From JBDIVL01 sp039794405 (GTDB lineage: Bacteria > Planctomycetota > Brocadiia > Brocadiales > Brocadiaceae), in NCBI GenBank assembly GCA_039794405.1, contig JBDIVL010000005.1, positions 62,001 through 126,000 on the forward strand: a DNA stretch of 64,000 nt, in the 5' to 3' direction. The notes under the pieces are model-generated. The model had not been told where the DNA came from, did not search any database, and was given only the letters and a program-made list of their open reading frames with translations. Each line of letters opens with the position of its first letter. The first letter of the stretch is position 1. Shown one piece after another: positions 25,921-35,295 of the stretch. Both the position numbers and the translations under genes were made by a program.

Positions 25921-26373
25921 ATGGCAAGGGATATTACAAAGTGGTCACTTTTACCAAATATTTCATCTTTACAGAATGAAATGAATCGGATGTTGGACCA
26001 ATTTTTCAGAGGAGAAGCACCCGAGTTTAGTGTAGAGAGTGGTACGTGGTTACCACCGGTTGATTTATCAGAGACGGCCGACAAGGTTGTTGTAAAGGCA
26101 GAAGTTCCTGGGATTGATCCGAAAGAAATTAATATATCGATCCAGGACAATACCCTTTTAATTAAGGGTGAAAAGAAAGAAGAAAAAGAAGAAAAGGGGA
26201 AGAACTACTATCGTATGGAAAGACGTTATGGAAATTTCTCCCGTTCGATAGCCCTTCCTGCCTCAGTAGATACGAACAAGATATCAGCAGAATGCAAGAA
26301 CGGTGTACTTGAAATCACTTTGCAGAAGAAAGAAGAAGTTAAACCCAAGCAGATTTCTGTAAAGGTTAGTTAA
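25921..26373 (+). CDS. Small heat shock protein Hsp20, copy 2
   Basis: A 150-residue paralogue of the preceding gene with the same crystallin domain and tail. I chose ATG at 25921 (MARDITKWS) because it follows GGAGGATTATTTT and aligns with the start of copy 1; an ATG at 25888 would add 11 unsupported residues. The last ~287 bases differ from copy 1 at only a few positions. The first ~45 codons, which usually set oligomer size and substrate range, have diverged (FRGEAPEFSVESGTW versus FDGGILDSRTELGLW). Confidence 0.95.
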   Translation: MARDITKWSLLPNISSLQNEMNRMLDQFFRGEAPEFSVESGTWLPPVDLSETADKVVVKAEVPGIDPKEINISIQDNTLLIKGEKKEEKEEKGKNYYRMERRYGNFSRSIALPASVDTNKISAECKNGVLEITLQKKEEVKPKQISVKVS

Positions 26374-26501
26374 GGGGAAAGATACTGAGGTTTTTTATTT
26401 CATGGCCATTAAGAATTCAGGAGACAGGAACCAAAATAACAGAAATTTGCTTTCTGTGCGTTCTGACTCCTGAATTCTGGCTTCCGATCCCAATGGAAGA
26501 G

Positions 26502-27452
26502 TTATAGTTCTCCAACAATCCTAATTTCAGTCTCCAGTGTATATCCCAACTTTTGCTTTACTTCCTTTTGTACATACTTAATTAATTGAAAAACATCATC
26601 GGCTGTTGCGCTGCCTGTATTAACAATAAAATTTGCATGTTTCTTTGATACTTCTGCACCACCAATCCGTATACCTTTGAGTCCAGCCTGTTCTATCAGC
26701 CTTCCGGCACCAATATCTTTAATCTTTTTAAATACAGAACCACAACTTGGGTATTCTTCTAATGACGGTTGCTTTGCATTGCGCCAGTCAATGTTTGAAT
26801 CCATAACCCTTTGTATTTCTTCTTTTAACCCGGCCATTAATTGAAAGGTGACATCGAGGACAATATCTTTTCGTATCTGCAAAATGCTTGTATCATAACC
26901 AAACTGAAAGTAACTGGCATCTACCTCATGAAATTGACCCTCTTCCGTTATAATTCTGCTACTATGAACGATTTCTCCTATTAAGAGGGTACGATCTCTT
27001 TTTGGAGAAAGAAAGTGCAAATTTTGCCACATGGCTCCACCAACGGTACTCGGGATACCAGCAAAATGTTCCAAACCGGATAACCCACGATCCCGGCACA
27101 TATCTATAAGATTGGCAACGATAGTGCCGCTTTCAGCAGATACTCTATTGTTATCTAAGAATGTAACCTTATTTGCTAAATTGTGGATAACTAATCCACG
27201 AAATCCCTTGTCAGTAATCAGAATATTAGCCCCACAGCCCAACAAAAAAAACGGGATTCGACTATGACGGGCGTCTGACAATGCATGCACCAATTCATCA
27301 ATGGTATGAACCTCAATAAAAAAATCTGCAGGACCACCGATTTTGTATGTGGTGAAAGGAGCTAAAGGTTTATTTCTTTCCAAATTTGGAATGTCTAATG
27401 GCATAGTATGACTAGAGGTCATCCCAAAACTCAATTTAGTATCCATAATCAT
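26502..27452 (-). CDS. murB: UDP-N-acetylenolpyruvoylglucosamine reductase
   Basis: The 316-residue FAD enzyme reduces UDP-GlcNAc-enolpyruvate to UDP-MurNAc in peptidoglycan synthesis. Visible features are PFTTYKIGGPADFF near residue 37, the FAD loop LGCGANILI, FAGIPSTVGGAMWQN, and the C-terminal substrate segment YPSCGSVFKKI, AGLKGIRIGGAEVSKKHANF. It lacks a clear ribosome binding site; ATG at 27446 is an equally good start. It stands alone, away from a dcw cluster. With murA at 46403 it argues that this planctomycete makes peptidoglycan precursors. Confidence 0.93.
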   Translation of the reverse strand: MIMDTKLSFGMTSSHTMPLDIPNLERNKPLAPFTTYKIGGPADFFIEVHTIDELVHALSDARHSRIPFFLLGCGANILITDKGFRGLVIHNLANKVTFLDNNRVSAESGTIVANLIDMCRDRGLSGLEHFAGIPSTVGGAMWQNLHFLSPKRDRTLLIGEIVHSSRIITEEGQFHEVDASYFQFGYDTSILQIRKDIVLDVTFQLMAGLKEEIQRVMDSNIDWRNAKQPSLEEYPSCGSVFKKIKDIGAGRLIEQAGLKGIRIGGAEVSKKHANFIVNTGSATADDVFQLIKYVQKEVKQKLGYTLETEIRIVGEL

Positions 27453-28042
27453 TCGAAAGTATAGAGCTTATAAGGGGTATCCAGTACAGAAATAGGTTCT
27501 GGGATAACTTCTAATATAATCAAGGATACTAAAAATATTACCCGTCTCTGGAATACTTAATAGTAGTTCATTGCCAAGCATAATACCATTTTAGATGTGA
27601 CCTATTCAAGACTAACCTTGTTTTCCACCTGCGCCTTTTTTCATGGCATATTCCGTTACTTTAGTCCCTGCTCAAAACAATATCCGAATACCACCCTCAA
27701 CCTTCCCATGAGTACGGTCAGCATTAGTCTGAATTCCTACATAAAGAATTTTAGCTCCTTTTTCCGCCTCTTTCCTCCTCTCAATGGCTTTATGTCTTCA
27801 AATAGGGCCTTGCTCTCCATTTCTCTCCTCTCCTCTTTTTATACCTCCTCTTCCTCCATTACTTTTATTCTCTACCCTACTTTACCATTATCTCTTATTT
27901 GCTCAAGCTCTTCCCAGAACTTTTTGGACAACCCCTACTATTCATATGAAGGTTTTTTCAAAAAACTAATTATTACAATAAAAGCAGTACTATTATTTGA
28001 GTTTAATTTTAAACTGACAGAATATAAGTTTTTTCATAGAAT
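27453..28042. other. Intergenic region with a possible decayed coding remnant
   Basis: 590 bp without an intact gene. On the minus strand between about 27960 and 27600, short frames read like protein but are broken by stops and frame changes: MESKALFEDIKPLRGGKRRKK, then ILYVGIQTNADRTHGKVEGG. The composition suggests a decayed gene, perhaps a transposase, but I cannot name the family. Long plus-strand frames here are Ser/Phe-rich and look like antisense artefacts. Confidence 0.35.
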
Positions 28043-29620
28043 CTATTCTTGTATTAAAACGGATATATCGCATCTGGATATATCCTGGGTGAGTTGTTCT
28101 AATGCAATAAGCTTTAGTCTTTTATAATCAATCTTTCCGGATGGGAGCATTGGAATGGATTCTATAGAAATGTAATGATCTGGTTGTGATAGTTTGGTAA
28201 TACAAAGTTTGTCAAGTTTGGCGTTGAGCAGGACTTTATCGGGATTTTTATCAATAACAAATGCTACCAACATTTCTCCCTTTTGAGTATGTGGAATACT
28301 TACAATGGCACAATTCCTTTTCTCACTTTCAATGTGTTCATCTAAAATTTCTGATAATTTATTCTCAACTGGCAAAAGAGGGATCATTTCTCCACCAATC
28401 TTTGCAAATCTCTTAAGGCGGTCGGTAATAAAGAGGAATCCATTTTCTAATTTTCCAATATCACCCGTTATGTAAAAGTCATTATGGAATACCAGTTCTG
28501 TTAATTCTGGTGATTTATAATAACCTCTCATAATATTTGGACCTTTTATAAGTATCAGCCCCTCTTCCCCCGGAGAAACTTCCTCATAGGTTTCCGGGTT
28601 TACAATCTTGCAGGTAATATTAGAGAAAATCTTCCCTACACTCCCGTGAGAATAATGGGTTGGATGATTAACGCTTATACAGGAACAGCTCTCTGTAACA
28701 CCATAGCCTTCAAATATATGGATGCCGAATTTCTCATAAAATTTTTTTCTGACATTCTCGTGTAATTTTTCTGCCCCTGCAAACGCCAAACGTACACTGT
28801 TAACCTGCTCTTTCCTCCATCTTTTCATAAAACCTCGGAATAGGGTGCTTGTTCCTATAAGCATGGTTACCCTATTCTCATGAATAATCTTACCAATCTT
28901 TTCATATTCTGTTGGATTGGGATGAAAAAAGACTCCCACACCTAATATCAATGGCAGCCATAAACAGACGGTAAAACCAAAAACGTGAAAAAATGGTAAT
29001 GAACCTAAAAATACATCTTCCGGCATGGAGTTAAAAACGGTATTAAAATTCTGAATACTAGAGTAAATATTAAAATTTGTTAAAGGAACACCTTTTGGCC
29101 TCGATTCTGAACCCGATGTAAAGAGGATTACGGACGTCTTATCCGGAGTATCATGCTTCTTAAATCTTTTAATAATAGAGTGTGGTGACTTTAATTTACA
29201 AGACAAATAGGTCTGTATTTTTTCAAGCTTTGATATCTTGTTTTTTGTGTCTTCAATAAAAACCATTCTAGGATCTTCTGGTATTCCTGCTTTTTTTATA
29301 AAAGATCTGGAAGTAAAGATCGTTTTAACATCACAAAGCTCCATGGCATAATCCTGATCGTCTTTACTTGCCAGGAAGTTTATACCTACAGGCACCTTGC
29401 CAGCCATTGCTGTTGCAATATAAGATAACGCTCCTCCAACAGAAGGGGGAAATAATATAGCGATGTTCTCTCCTGCGAGATTTTTAATATGTTTTGATAA
29501 AAGGATGCTCGCAGTAAGCGTCTGCCCAAAACTTAAAGAAGTGCCTAAGGAATCTTTAATAACAATCTTTTTAAAATTATTTTTCGCCGTGATAATAAAG
29601 GTCTCTAAAATCATAACCAC
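28043..29620 (-). CDS. AMP-binding acyl-activating enzyme (Aas/acyl-ACP synthetase-like)
   Basis: This 525-residue ANL-superfamily ligase has the P-loop-like VILFTSGSESRPKGVPLTN near residue 170, LPFFHVFG, EGYGVTESCSC, the hinge YITGDIGKLENGFLFITDRLK and the C-terminal lysine region LPSGKIDYKRLKL. It activates a carboxylate as an acyl adenylate before transfer to CoA, ACP or another thiol. The FTSGSE motif and the short N-terminus resemble the ligase half of Aas, so a fatty acyl substrate is likely. It stands alone downstream of the Nqr/Rnf cluster. The exact acyl chain is unknown. Confidence 0.8.
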   Translation of the reverse strand: MVMILETFIITAKNNFKKIVIKDSLGTSLSFGQTLTASILLSKHIKNLAGENIAILFPPSVGGALSYIATAMAGKVPVGINFLASKDDQDYAMELCDVKTIFTSRSFIKKAGIPEDPRMVFIEDTKNKISKLEKIQTYLSCKLKSPHSIIKRFKKHDTPDKTSVILFTSGSESRPKGVPLTNFNIYSSIQNFNTVFNSMPEDVFLGSLPFFHVFGFTVCLWLPLILGVGVFFHPNPTEYEKIGKIIHENRVTMLIGTSTLFRGFMKRWRKEQVNSVRLAFAGAEKLHENVRKKFYEKFGIHIFEGYGVTESCSCISVNHPTHYSHGSVGKIFSNITCKIVNPETYEEVSPGEEGLILIKGPNIMRGYYKSPELTELVFHNDFYITGDIGKLENGFLFITDRLKRFAKIGGEMIPLLPVENKLSEILDEHIESEKRNCAIVSIPHTQKGEMLVAFVIDKNPDKVLLNAKLDKLCITKLSQPDHYISIESIPMLPSGKIDYKRLKLIALEQLTQDISRCDISVLIQE

Positions 29621-29827
29621 TCCAATTCTGAATCTGACCGTAAGGGATTCTCAATTATCACAAAAATGATATTTCAAAAACGGTAATAGTTCACCACAAA
29701 GACATAAAGGAATTGTTTTAGAAATCCAAAGCAATATGTATTTGCCGTGCAGGGGTTTTTAAAAAAACTAAATTATTCCAGTTTTTCTTTACGTTTTTAG
29801 AGTATTTACGGTGAGTTGAATTGTTAC

Positions 29828-31456
29828 CTAGGTCTTATATGCAGCAAGCGCCGATTCTAATTCCTGCGGCGATTTCTCAATTGCCTCTCTCACCTGCTTC
29901 AGGAAAAGGTAACTTGCATCAATCTTATCTTTTAATATAAGCTGGACAATGAGGATATGGCCGATCCTTTCGATAAGCTTATCGGCGTCTGGTATGTTTA
30001 AGGCATAAATCCTTTCTTTGATCTCAAGTTTTTGATACAGCAGGTCAACTGAAGGAGTCAGGGTACCGGTAAAGTCATCAAAGAGGGCATTTTCTTTTTT
30101 CAAATGCAATACATTGGCAGCCGTATCGATGACGGTTACAGTCATAGGAGCTGGCCCACAGAAATAAAATACAATATGAGGATCAGGTGAGAGGTACTTA
30201 TTCAAGAGTGGTCCGATAAATCCGACTTGTCCCTTCCATTGATTACCCTGCTCATCCACGAGCCCCTGGCCTTTTATAATCTGCATATCTTCTGCTGAAA
30301 CACTATAAAAACATTTCTTATCCACGTCGTTCAATTCTGCGGGATTATCTCCCCGAAACGCCCCGGAAAGAACAGGTACAAACTTAAAAAGAGGATTTTC
30401 TTTCTGCCACCGTAACCATTTAGGCAAATAAATTACCGGAATATCCTGGAACCTCCGTTCCCCCAGGAAGAAAATAGCCTTATCCTTGCGGCCTTCTCGG
30501 AACCATTGTTCTAAAAGTGCCAGGATCGGCGCCAAACCTGCCCCCCCTGCTACAAAGACGGCAGTATGAGGTTGTTCTTTTAAAGTAAAATGGCCATACG
30601 GACCTGTAAAATGTACTTTTTCACCACGGAAAAAATTCCATAAATTCTGCTCTTGAATATAATTATGGATACAACTAGGACCTATACATGGAGGTCCCCC
30701 TTTGTCTATAGGCATGCAAGCGTCCATAGGCACCATACGGACAATGAGCTTCAAAAGGTCAGGTTCAGTAGAAGCTAGTGAATAACCTCTGTATATAGTA
30801 GTACCCGGCGCATAAGGGATAAACTCTTTTCCCAACTTTTTGCACAATTCTTTAATTAATGCCTCATATTTTCTATAATGCCCTTCTACAAAATCTTCAG
30901 GAATTGCAATCTGGATGTACTGACCTGGTTTGTACGAGATTACTTTTGACGGTTTCAACCATATTTCCATCTTGTCACTGGTAAGCAGAATTTTCTTAAT
31001 AACCCGGGCGGTATACTTTTTAACATGCAGTGTATCTTTTGGTAAATACAGGCTTACATCCTTCTCTACCCTGACCTGGCATGCCAACCGAATGTATCCA
31101 TCTCCCTCACCTTTTTCTAAAAATTTTCGTGCTGCCTCCCTTGTCTTCATATCAAAATGGGGAGCCTCCACAGCGGTGTGTGAACCTACATCAGTATAGA
31201 GCTTCACCTTGCATTGACCACAGTTCGCTGCTCCCCCACATGCAGCAGGAATATTAAACCCTCTGTTTTGAAGCAAAGGCAAGAGTTTCTCACCACCCTC
31301 AATGTCCAATTCCTTCCTATATTCATCGTCACTTAATACTATAAGTTTACGCTTTTCACCTCGACCAAATAACTGGTAGGTAATTTCGCTAAATATACTC
31401 AGTATCAACACCAATAAGGCAAGAATACCAGCGCCTAAGAGGAGAGGAACGGTCAT
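29828..31456 (-). CDS. nqrF: NqrF-type NADH-oxidising subunit of the Nqr/Rnf complex
   Basis: After one N-terminal helix (VPLLLGAGILALLVLILSIF) comes a plant-type [2Fe-2S] domain with CGGAANCGQC and a later cysteine in RLACQVRV. Then come an FAD domain (YKPGQYIQIAIP, RGYSLAS) and an NADH domain (VFVAGGAGLAPIL, YFCGPAPM, LFDDF). These take electrons from NADH and pass them to the membrane subunits. Ordinary NqrF ends near LFDDF at ~407 residues; this one has ~80 more C-terminal residues of unknown role. ATG at 31456 follows TATGGAG 8 bases away and fits the family start; an upstream start at 31552 is less likely. Confidence 0.88.
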   Translation of the reverse strand: MTVPLLLGAGILALLVLILSIFSEITYQLFGRGEKRKLIVLSDDEYRKELDIEGGEKLLPLLQNRGFNIPAACGGAANCGQCKVKLYTDVGSHTAVEAPHFDMKTREAARKFLEKGEGDGYIRLACQVRVEKDVSLYLPKDTLHVKKYTARVIKKILLTSDKMEIWLKPSKVISYKPGQYIQIAIPEDFVEGHYRKYEALIKELCKKLGKEFIPYAPGTTIYRGYSLASTEPDLLKLIVRMVPMDACMPIDKGGPPCIGPSCIHNYIQEQNLWNFFRGEKVHFTGPYGHFTLKEQPHTAVFVAGGAGLAPILALLEQWFREGRKDKAIFFLGERRFQDIPVIYLPKWLRWQKENPLFKFVPVLSGAFRGDNPAELNDVDKKCFYSVSAEDMQIIKGQGLVDEQGNQWKGQVGFIGPLLNKYLSPDPHIVFYFCGPAPMTVTVIDTAANVLHLKKENALFDDFTGTLTPSVDLLYQKLEIKERIYALNIPDADKLIERIGHILIVQLILKDKIDASYLFLKQVREAIEKSPQELESALAAYKT

Positions 31457-31602
31457 GGTTTTACTCCATAACAAAACAAGAACGAAAAATACAAAAGAAA
31501 AGTGCCGAAATTTGGGTATTGGCCAGATTTCGATAAGGATATAATTTAGCAATTTGCATTTTGATATTTTACACTTTTCATTGAGAATGCAAGAAAGGAT
31601 AT

Positions 31603-33018
31603 TTAAAAGATTTTAATCATTCCAATACCGGTAAAGATTGCAGCCATTATCCCTAAGAGCAAGATAGCAATCGTATCTTCATCCCAGGCCGTAGTTGGAA
31701 CAAATAAACGCTGACGTCTCAATACGGCCAGCCACACAACAACCATCATCCAATGCAGTCCATATCCAAAAGCTGTCATGCTGGTAACCAGGAATTTTGC
31801 CCCTGTGGGAATAGTAAACGTAGCACTCGCCAGAACAATACAGTTAACGGTAATAAGCTCCAGAAACTGCCCCATCTGCTCATACACTTGCTTTGCAAAT
31901 TTTCTGAGAAGTACCCCGAGTATCTGGACAAATACAGCAATAGTAACGATAAAGACCGTAAGATAGAAGATATTTTCCAACCGTATAGGGAAAGACGAAT
32001 ATTTGGCCAGAAAATCACTACACCTGACGAGGACGTGCTGATAAACAAGCCAATTCAACGCCGTAGACAGTGTTGTTACAATAACTACCGCAACCCCCAT
32101 CTTCCATGCAGCATCGAGTTGGCGTGATTTATTTATTAAGGGACACATCCCCAAAAGTTTACTCAGCACGATCCCATCGAAGAAAAGGGCATTGAGCAGC
32201 ACAGGGAGAAGGATTACATAGTGCTGATGCAAACCTGGAATTGTCCGTATATGGACAATAAGACTAATAAACAGGCAAACTCCCAGTCCTATGATAATCA
32301 GGGATGCTTTGGAAATACTGCGCTTTTGCCGGATGACGGGGAGGGGCAATCCACCATTTGTTACCGGTACAACCTCAGAAGGAGAGGCCTCCGGGTATAC
32401 AATTCCTGCCCGTATCAGAATTGGGCGTAACAAGAGCCTAAATCCCGCCAGGGCAAAGAATCCGCCGACAGGGGTAATCATAAGAACAACCCTTGGAAAT
32501 GAATCCGGGAGCACAGAAAAGCCCATAACAGTTCCGAAACCAAGCGGTTCTCGTAAAAATGCAAGTAAAACTAAGGCCATGGAGTATCCCAGGCAGGCCT
32601 TCAGTATCTTCTTCTGGGCTTCCCAGAAGTCTATCGCCAGTCCTTCGGAAATCACTGCAAGCACAATACAGTTCGTAGTAATAAGATCAATGTAAGCCTT
32701 TATATTGGCTGCAATCTCGGGAACAAACGATTGTGCAAAAAACCCAAAAATTGCCACAAAGACGGATATAATGATCATGAGCAGGGAGATTTTATGGTGG
32801 GTGCCTGCTGTAGATATAAGCCTTTTGAAAGGATAGACCAGGCAAAAACTGCCGGCAGTTACAAACGTCACACCAAGCCCCATGGTTAAGGAATTTTCGA
32901 GTTTATTCGTTACAGCCAAAGAGGAGCAGAATCCAAGCCCTGCACCCGCCGTCAAAATGAGATTATCTCTCATGAAGTATTTAGAAATCTTCCGTATATT
33001 TCGTTTTAGCCCTACCAT
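31603..33018 (-). CDS. Fused NqrD-NqrE (RnfE-RnfA) membrane subunit
   Basis: The N-terminal half matches NqrD/RnfE (RDNLILTAGAGLGFCSSLAV, LITTNCIVLAV, LREPLGFGTVMG). The C-terminal half from ~265 matches NqrE/RnfA (NALFFDGIVLSKLLGMCPLI, GQFLELITVNCIVLASA, GLHWMMVVVWLA). The four cysteines that in NQR ligate a membrane [2Fe-2S] cluster between D and E are all present in GFC, TTNC, GMC and TVNC. The subunits are normally separate ~200-residue proteins. ATG at 33018 overlaps the nqrC stop by seven bases (ATGGTAG) and has AGGGG upstream; a longer start at 33042 is possible. Confidence 0.85.
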   Translation of the reverse strand: MVGLKRNIRKISKYFMRDNLILTAGAGLGFCSSLAVTNKLENSLTMGLGVTFVTAGSFCLVYPFKRLISTAGTHHKISLLMIIISVFVAIFGFFAQSFVPEIAANIKAYIDLITTNCIVLAVISEGLAIDFWEAQKKILKACLGYSMALVLLAFLREPLGFGTVMGFSVLPDSFPRVVLMITPVGGFFALAGFRLLLRPILIRAGIVYPEASPSEVVPVTNGGLPLPVIRQKRSISKASLIIIGLGVCLFISLIVHIRTIPGLHQHYVILLPVLLNALFFDGIVLSKLLGMCPLINKSRQLDAAWKMGVAVVIVTTLSTALNWLVYQHVLVRCSDFLAKYSSFPIRLENIFYLTVFIVTIAVFVQILGVLLRKFAKQVYEQMGQFLELITVNCIVLASATFTIPTGAKFLVTSMTAFGYGLHWMMVVVWLAVLRRQRLFVPTTAWDEDTIAILLLGIMAAIFTGIGMIKIF

Positions 33019-33734
33019 GTAATTTCCCCTTGCCCTTCCCAAAACTCTTTCACTGCATCATTAATAAATGATTCGATCCCTCTACTCGTGTTCGTTGCAC
33101 CGGTAATCGCATCAAATTCGTTAGCACCTTCAGCCTTTCTTCCCTTAGCCGCTATAATCTTGGGTCTGACCCTCTTACCAACAAACTGATTTTTAAACTG
33201 CTCTTCGACAATCCTACCTCCCAGGCCTGGTGTTTCACCGTGGTCCAGTACTTCAATACCTTTTAGTGTTTCCATATCCGGTTCCAGACAAATAAAGAGA
33301 GACATCGTGCTTGATTTATTATAACCATATCCCAGCTTAGTTTCTACAAATCCAATCCCCTGAAGGTTTCCATCTTTTACGTACTTAAATATTTTTTTCC
33401 CATTCTTGCCCTGCAATTTTTCGTCTACTCTTATATCCGCAGGATGAATACCCAAAGACGGTTCCGGAAATTCAGTGACGGTTATATTTTTCTGGAAAAC
33501 TTCTTGAATATCTTTTTTATCATAGGTTTTAAAGGCGAAACCGAACAACTTCTTTTCCTCAATATGGTAGGGGATATGGAACACATCGAGTACGGCACGC
33601 TTCTCCTTTATTTCTGCGTATTCTGCAATTTTGGGAGCCGTAAAAAAATACACCGTAAGAAGACCAGCACAGGGCAAAAAAGTGATGACAAGAATCGCAA
33701 CGATACGAGAAAAGATTTTTTTTAATTCTTCCAT
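33012..33734 (-). CDS. nqrC: NqrC/RnfG FMN-binding subunit
   Basis: A 240-residue protein with one N-terminal helix (IVAILVITFLPCAGLLTVYF) and an FMN-binding domain. It carries VLDHGETPGLGGRI near 160 and FDAITGATNTSRGI near 210, the motif whose threonine receives covalent FMN in NqrC and RnfG. It passes electrons between the flavin and iron-sulfur carriers on the outer side of the membrane. It lies between the GGDEF gene upstream (52 bases) and the fused D-E gene, which it overlaps. Confidence 0.88.
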   Translation of the reverse strand: MEELKKIFSRIVAILVITFLPCAGLLTVYFFTAPKIAEYAEIKEKRAVLDVFHIPYHIEEKKLFGFAFKTYDKKDIQEVFQKNITVTEFPEPSLGIHPADIRVDEKLQGKNGKKIFKYVKDGNLQGIGFVETKLGYGYNKSSTMSLFICLEPDMETLKGIEVLDHGETPGLGGRIVEEQFKNQFVGKRVRPKIIAAKGRKAEGANEFDAITGATNTSRGIESFINDAVKEFWEGQGEITW

Positions 33735-33785
33735 ACAGTCGTAAAAAATTGAAAAAGTGTAATAGATTATTTTTAAAGGGATAGT

Positions 33786-35234
33786 TTAATGAGTTAGTAA
33801 TGCAAAGAGTTTCTGCCAAATTGTATACCCATCGGTTATTTCTGCCCCAATTTGATATTTGTTGTATATTCTTTTTAAATATGCAACCCGTATAGAAAAG
33901 ACGTCAGAAATATTTGAATCCATAACTGCCCTGCATGGATAAACAACATTGGATTCAACTTCTGATTCCAATTCTCCCCTAAATCCTTTTTTACCAACGT
34001 CTTTTATAGCACATATCTTCCAATTATTATTGTTAACTCTAACTTCGATGTACTGTAGTTGATTTACATCTCTTATAATCTTTAATGCCGTTCTATACCT
34101 GCCGTACAATCTTTTTTCATTGATTACCTTACTTATCACGTTCTCAATCTTGGTATTTACCACCCTGTTGCGACCGCATTCTTTACCTCTGTAAAGGAAT
34201 CTGTCTGCCGCACCAATTACCTCATCTATCGTTTTCCCATCCCCTGGATAAGAAGCTACCCCTGCCGTTATAGTTATCTTTTCTATATTTCTGCCTTCAC
34301 ATTCCAGAATAAGCCCTTTTTCTACCAAACCCCTCAGCTTTTCAGCAACTAAAGTGGCCTCTTCCTTTTCTGTTTCAGGCAGGAGTATTATAAATTCTTC
34401 CCCTCCATATCGGCTGATAACATCCCCTTTTCTGACGCTTGATCTCAAAACAGACGCCAACTTTCTTAACACTTCATCACCTGTTAAATGCCCATACATA
34501 TCGTTGAAACATTTAAAATGGTCAATATCGATCATTATTATCGAAAAATTTGTCCCATACCGTTCTGCCTTACTAAATTCTTGACAACAACTCTCACGAA
34601 AATATCTCCTTGTATAGAGCTTTGTTAGCTCATCAAACATAGAATCTTTTTGAGCCTTTTCATAGAGCATTGTTCTTTCTATGGTTTGTGCTATATTCTG
34701 TGCTATGATACCAAAAAGAAAGGTATCGCTTTCCTTGAAGGCATTAACTTCTTTCTTATGGATATTGAAAATACCTATTACTTTATTATTTTTTAACTTT
34801 AAAGGTATAGACAAAAAGGAACCGATGTTCGTTACCTTTCCTTTATAATAAAGAAATCTCTCATCTTTACTTACATCTTGTACCAGGATGGACTTACCGG
34901 TCTGAGCTACAATGCCTGAAATCCCTTCTCCCATTTTAAATGTTATTGTCTTTACATACTTATAGGTAGAATCGTCTGCTTTCCATAATTTAAGCTCATT
35001 ACATTTTTCATCCAAAAGCATGAAACAAAAGTCCTCTAATTTAAGGGAATCTATGAGAAAATTTCCTGTTTTGTTGAAAAGTTCCTCTAACTGGAGAGAA
35101 AGATTTAAATTTTTGTTTAAGGTATAAAGTACATAGAGCTCAAAAAGCCGCTCCTTTAAAGCATCACTCTCCTTCTGAATGGAATTGTATAATCGACTGT
35201 CATCCTCCAATTTCAATCCTTCTGTATCCTTCAA
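33786..35234 (-). CDS. GAF-GGDEF protein with PilZ-like C-terminus
   Basis: Residues ~30-190 look like a GAF sensor domain (FCFMLLDEKCNELKLW, GISGIVAQTGKSILVQDV, FLSIPLKLKNNKVIGIF). Residues ~195-360 are a diguanylate cyclase with the active GGEEF site and an intact inhibitory RxxD site just before it (RKGDVISRYGGEEF). The last ~110 residues contain DVGKKGFRGELE and YQIGAEI, which resemble a degenerate PilZ c-di-GMP-binding fold. It likely makes c-di-GMP under control of a small ligand or redox state. It sits inside the Nqr/Rnf cluster on the same strand, between the B and C subunit genes. Confidence 0.85.
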   Translation of the reverse strand: MKDTEGLKLEDDSRLYNSIQKESDALKERLFELYVLYTLNKNLNLSLQLEELFNKTGNFLIDSLKLEDFCFMLLDEKCNELKLWKADDSTYKYVKTITFKMGEGISGIVAQTGKSILVQDVSKDERFLYYKGKVTNIGSFLSIPLKLKNNKVIGIFNIHKKEVNAFKESDTFLFGIIAQNIAQTIERTMLYEKAQKDSMFDELTKLYTRRYFRESCCQEFSKAERYGTNFSIIMIDIDHFKCFNDMYGHLTGDEVLRKLASVLRSSVRKGDVISRYGGEEFIILLPETEKEEATLVAEKLRGLVEKGLILECEGRNIEKITITAGVASYPGDGKTIDEVIGAADRFLYRGKECGRNRVVNTKIENVISKVINEKRLYGRYRTALKIIRDVNQLQYIEVRVNNNNWKICAIKDVGKKGFRGELESEVESNVVYPCRAVMDSNISDVFSIRVAYLKRIYNKYQIGAEITDGYTIWQKLFALLTH

Positions 35235-35295
35235 TTTTAGTTCCCTTTATTAAATGAGATTCTTCAATGTGTTGTTTGTTATTGTTTCAACCACT

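Noticed and set aside
27597..28127. 176-codon plus-strand frame rich in Ser and Phe
   Set aside because: It overlaps the 3' end of the acyl ligase gene on the other strand and has low-complexity composition typical of antisense frames.
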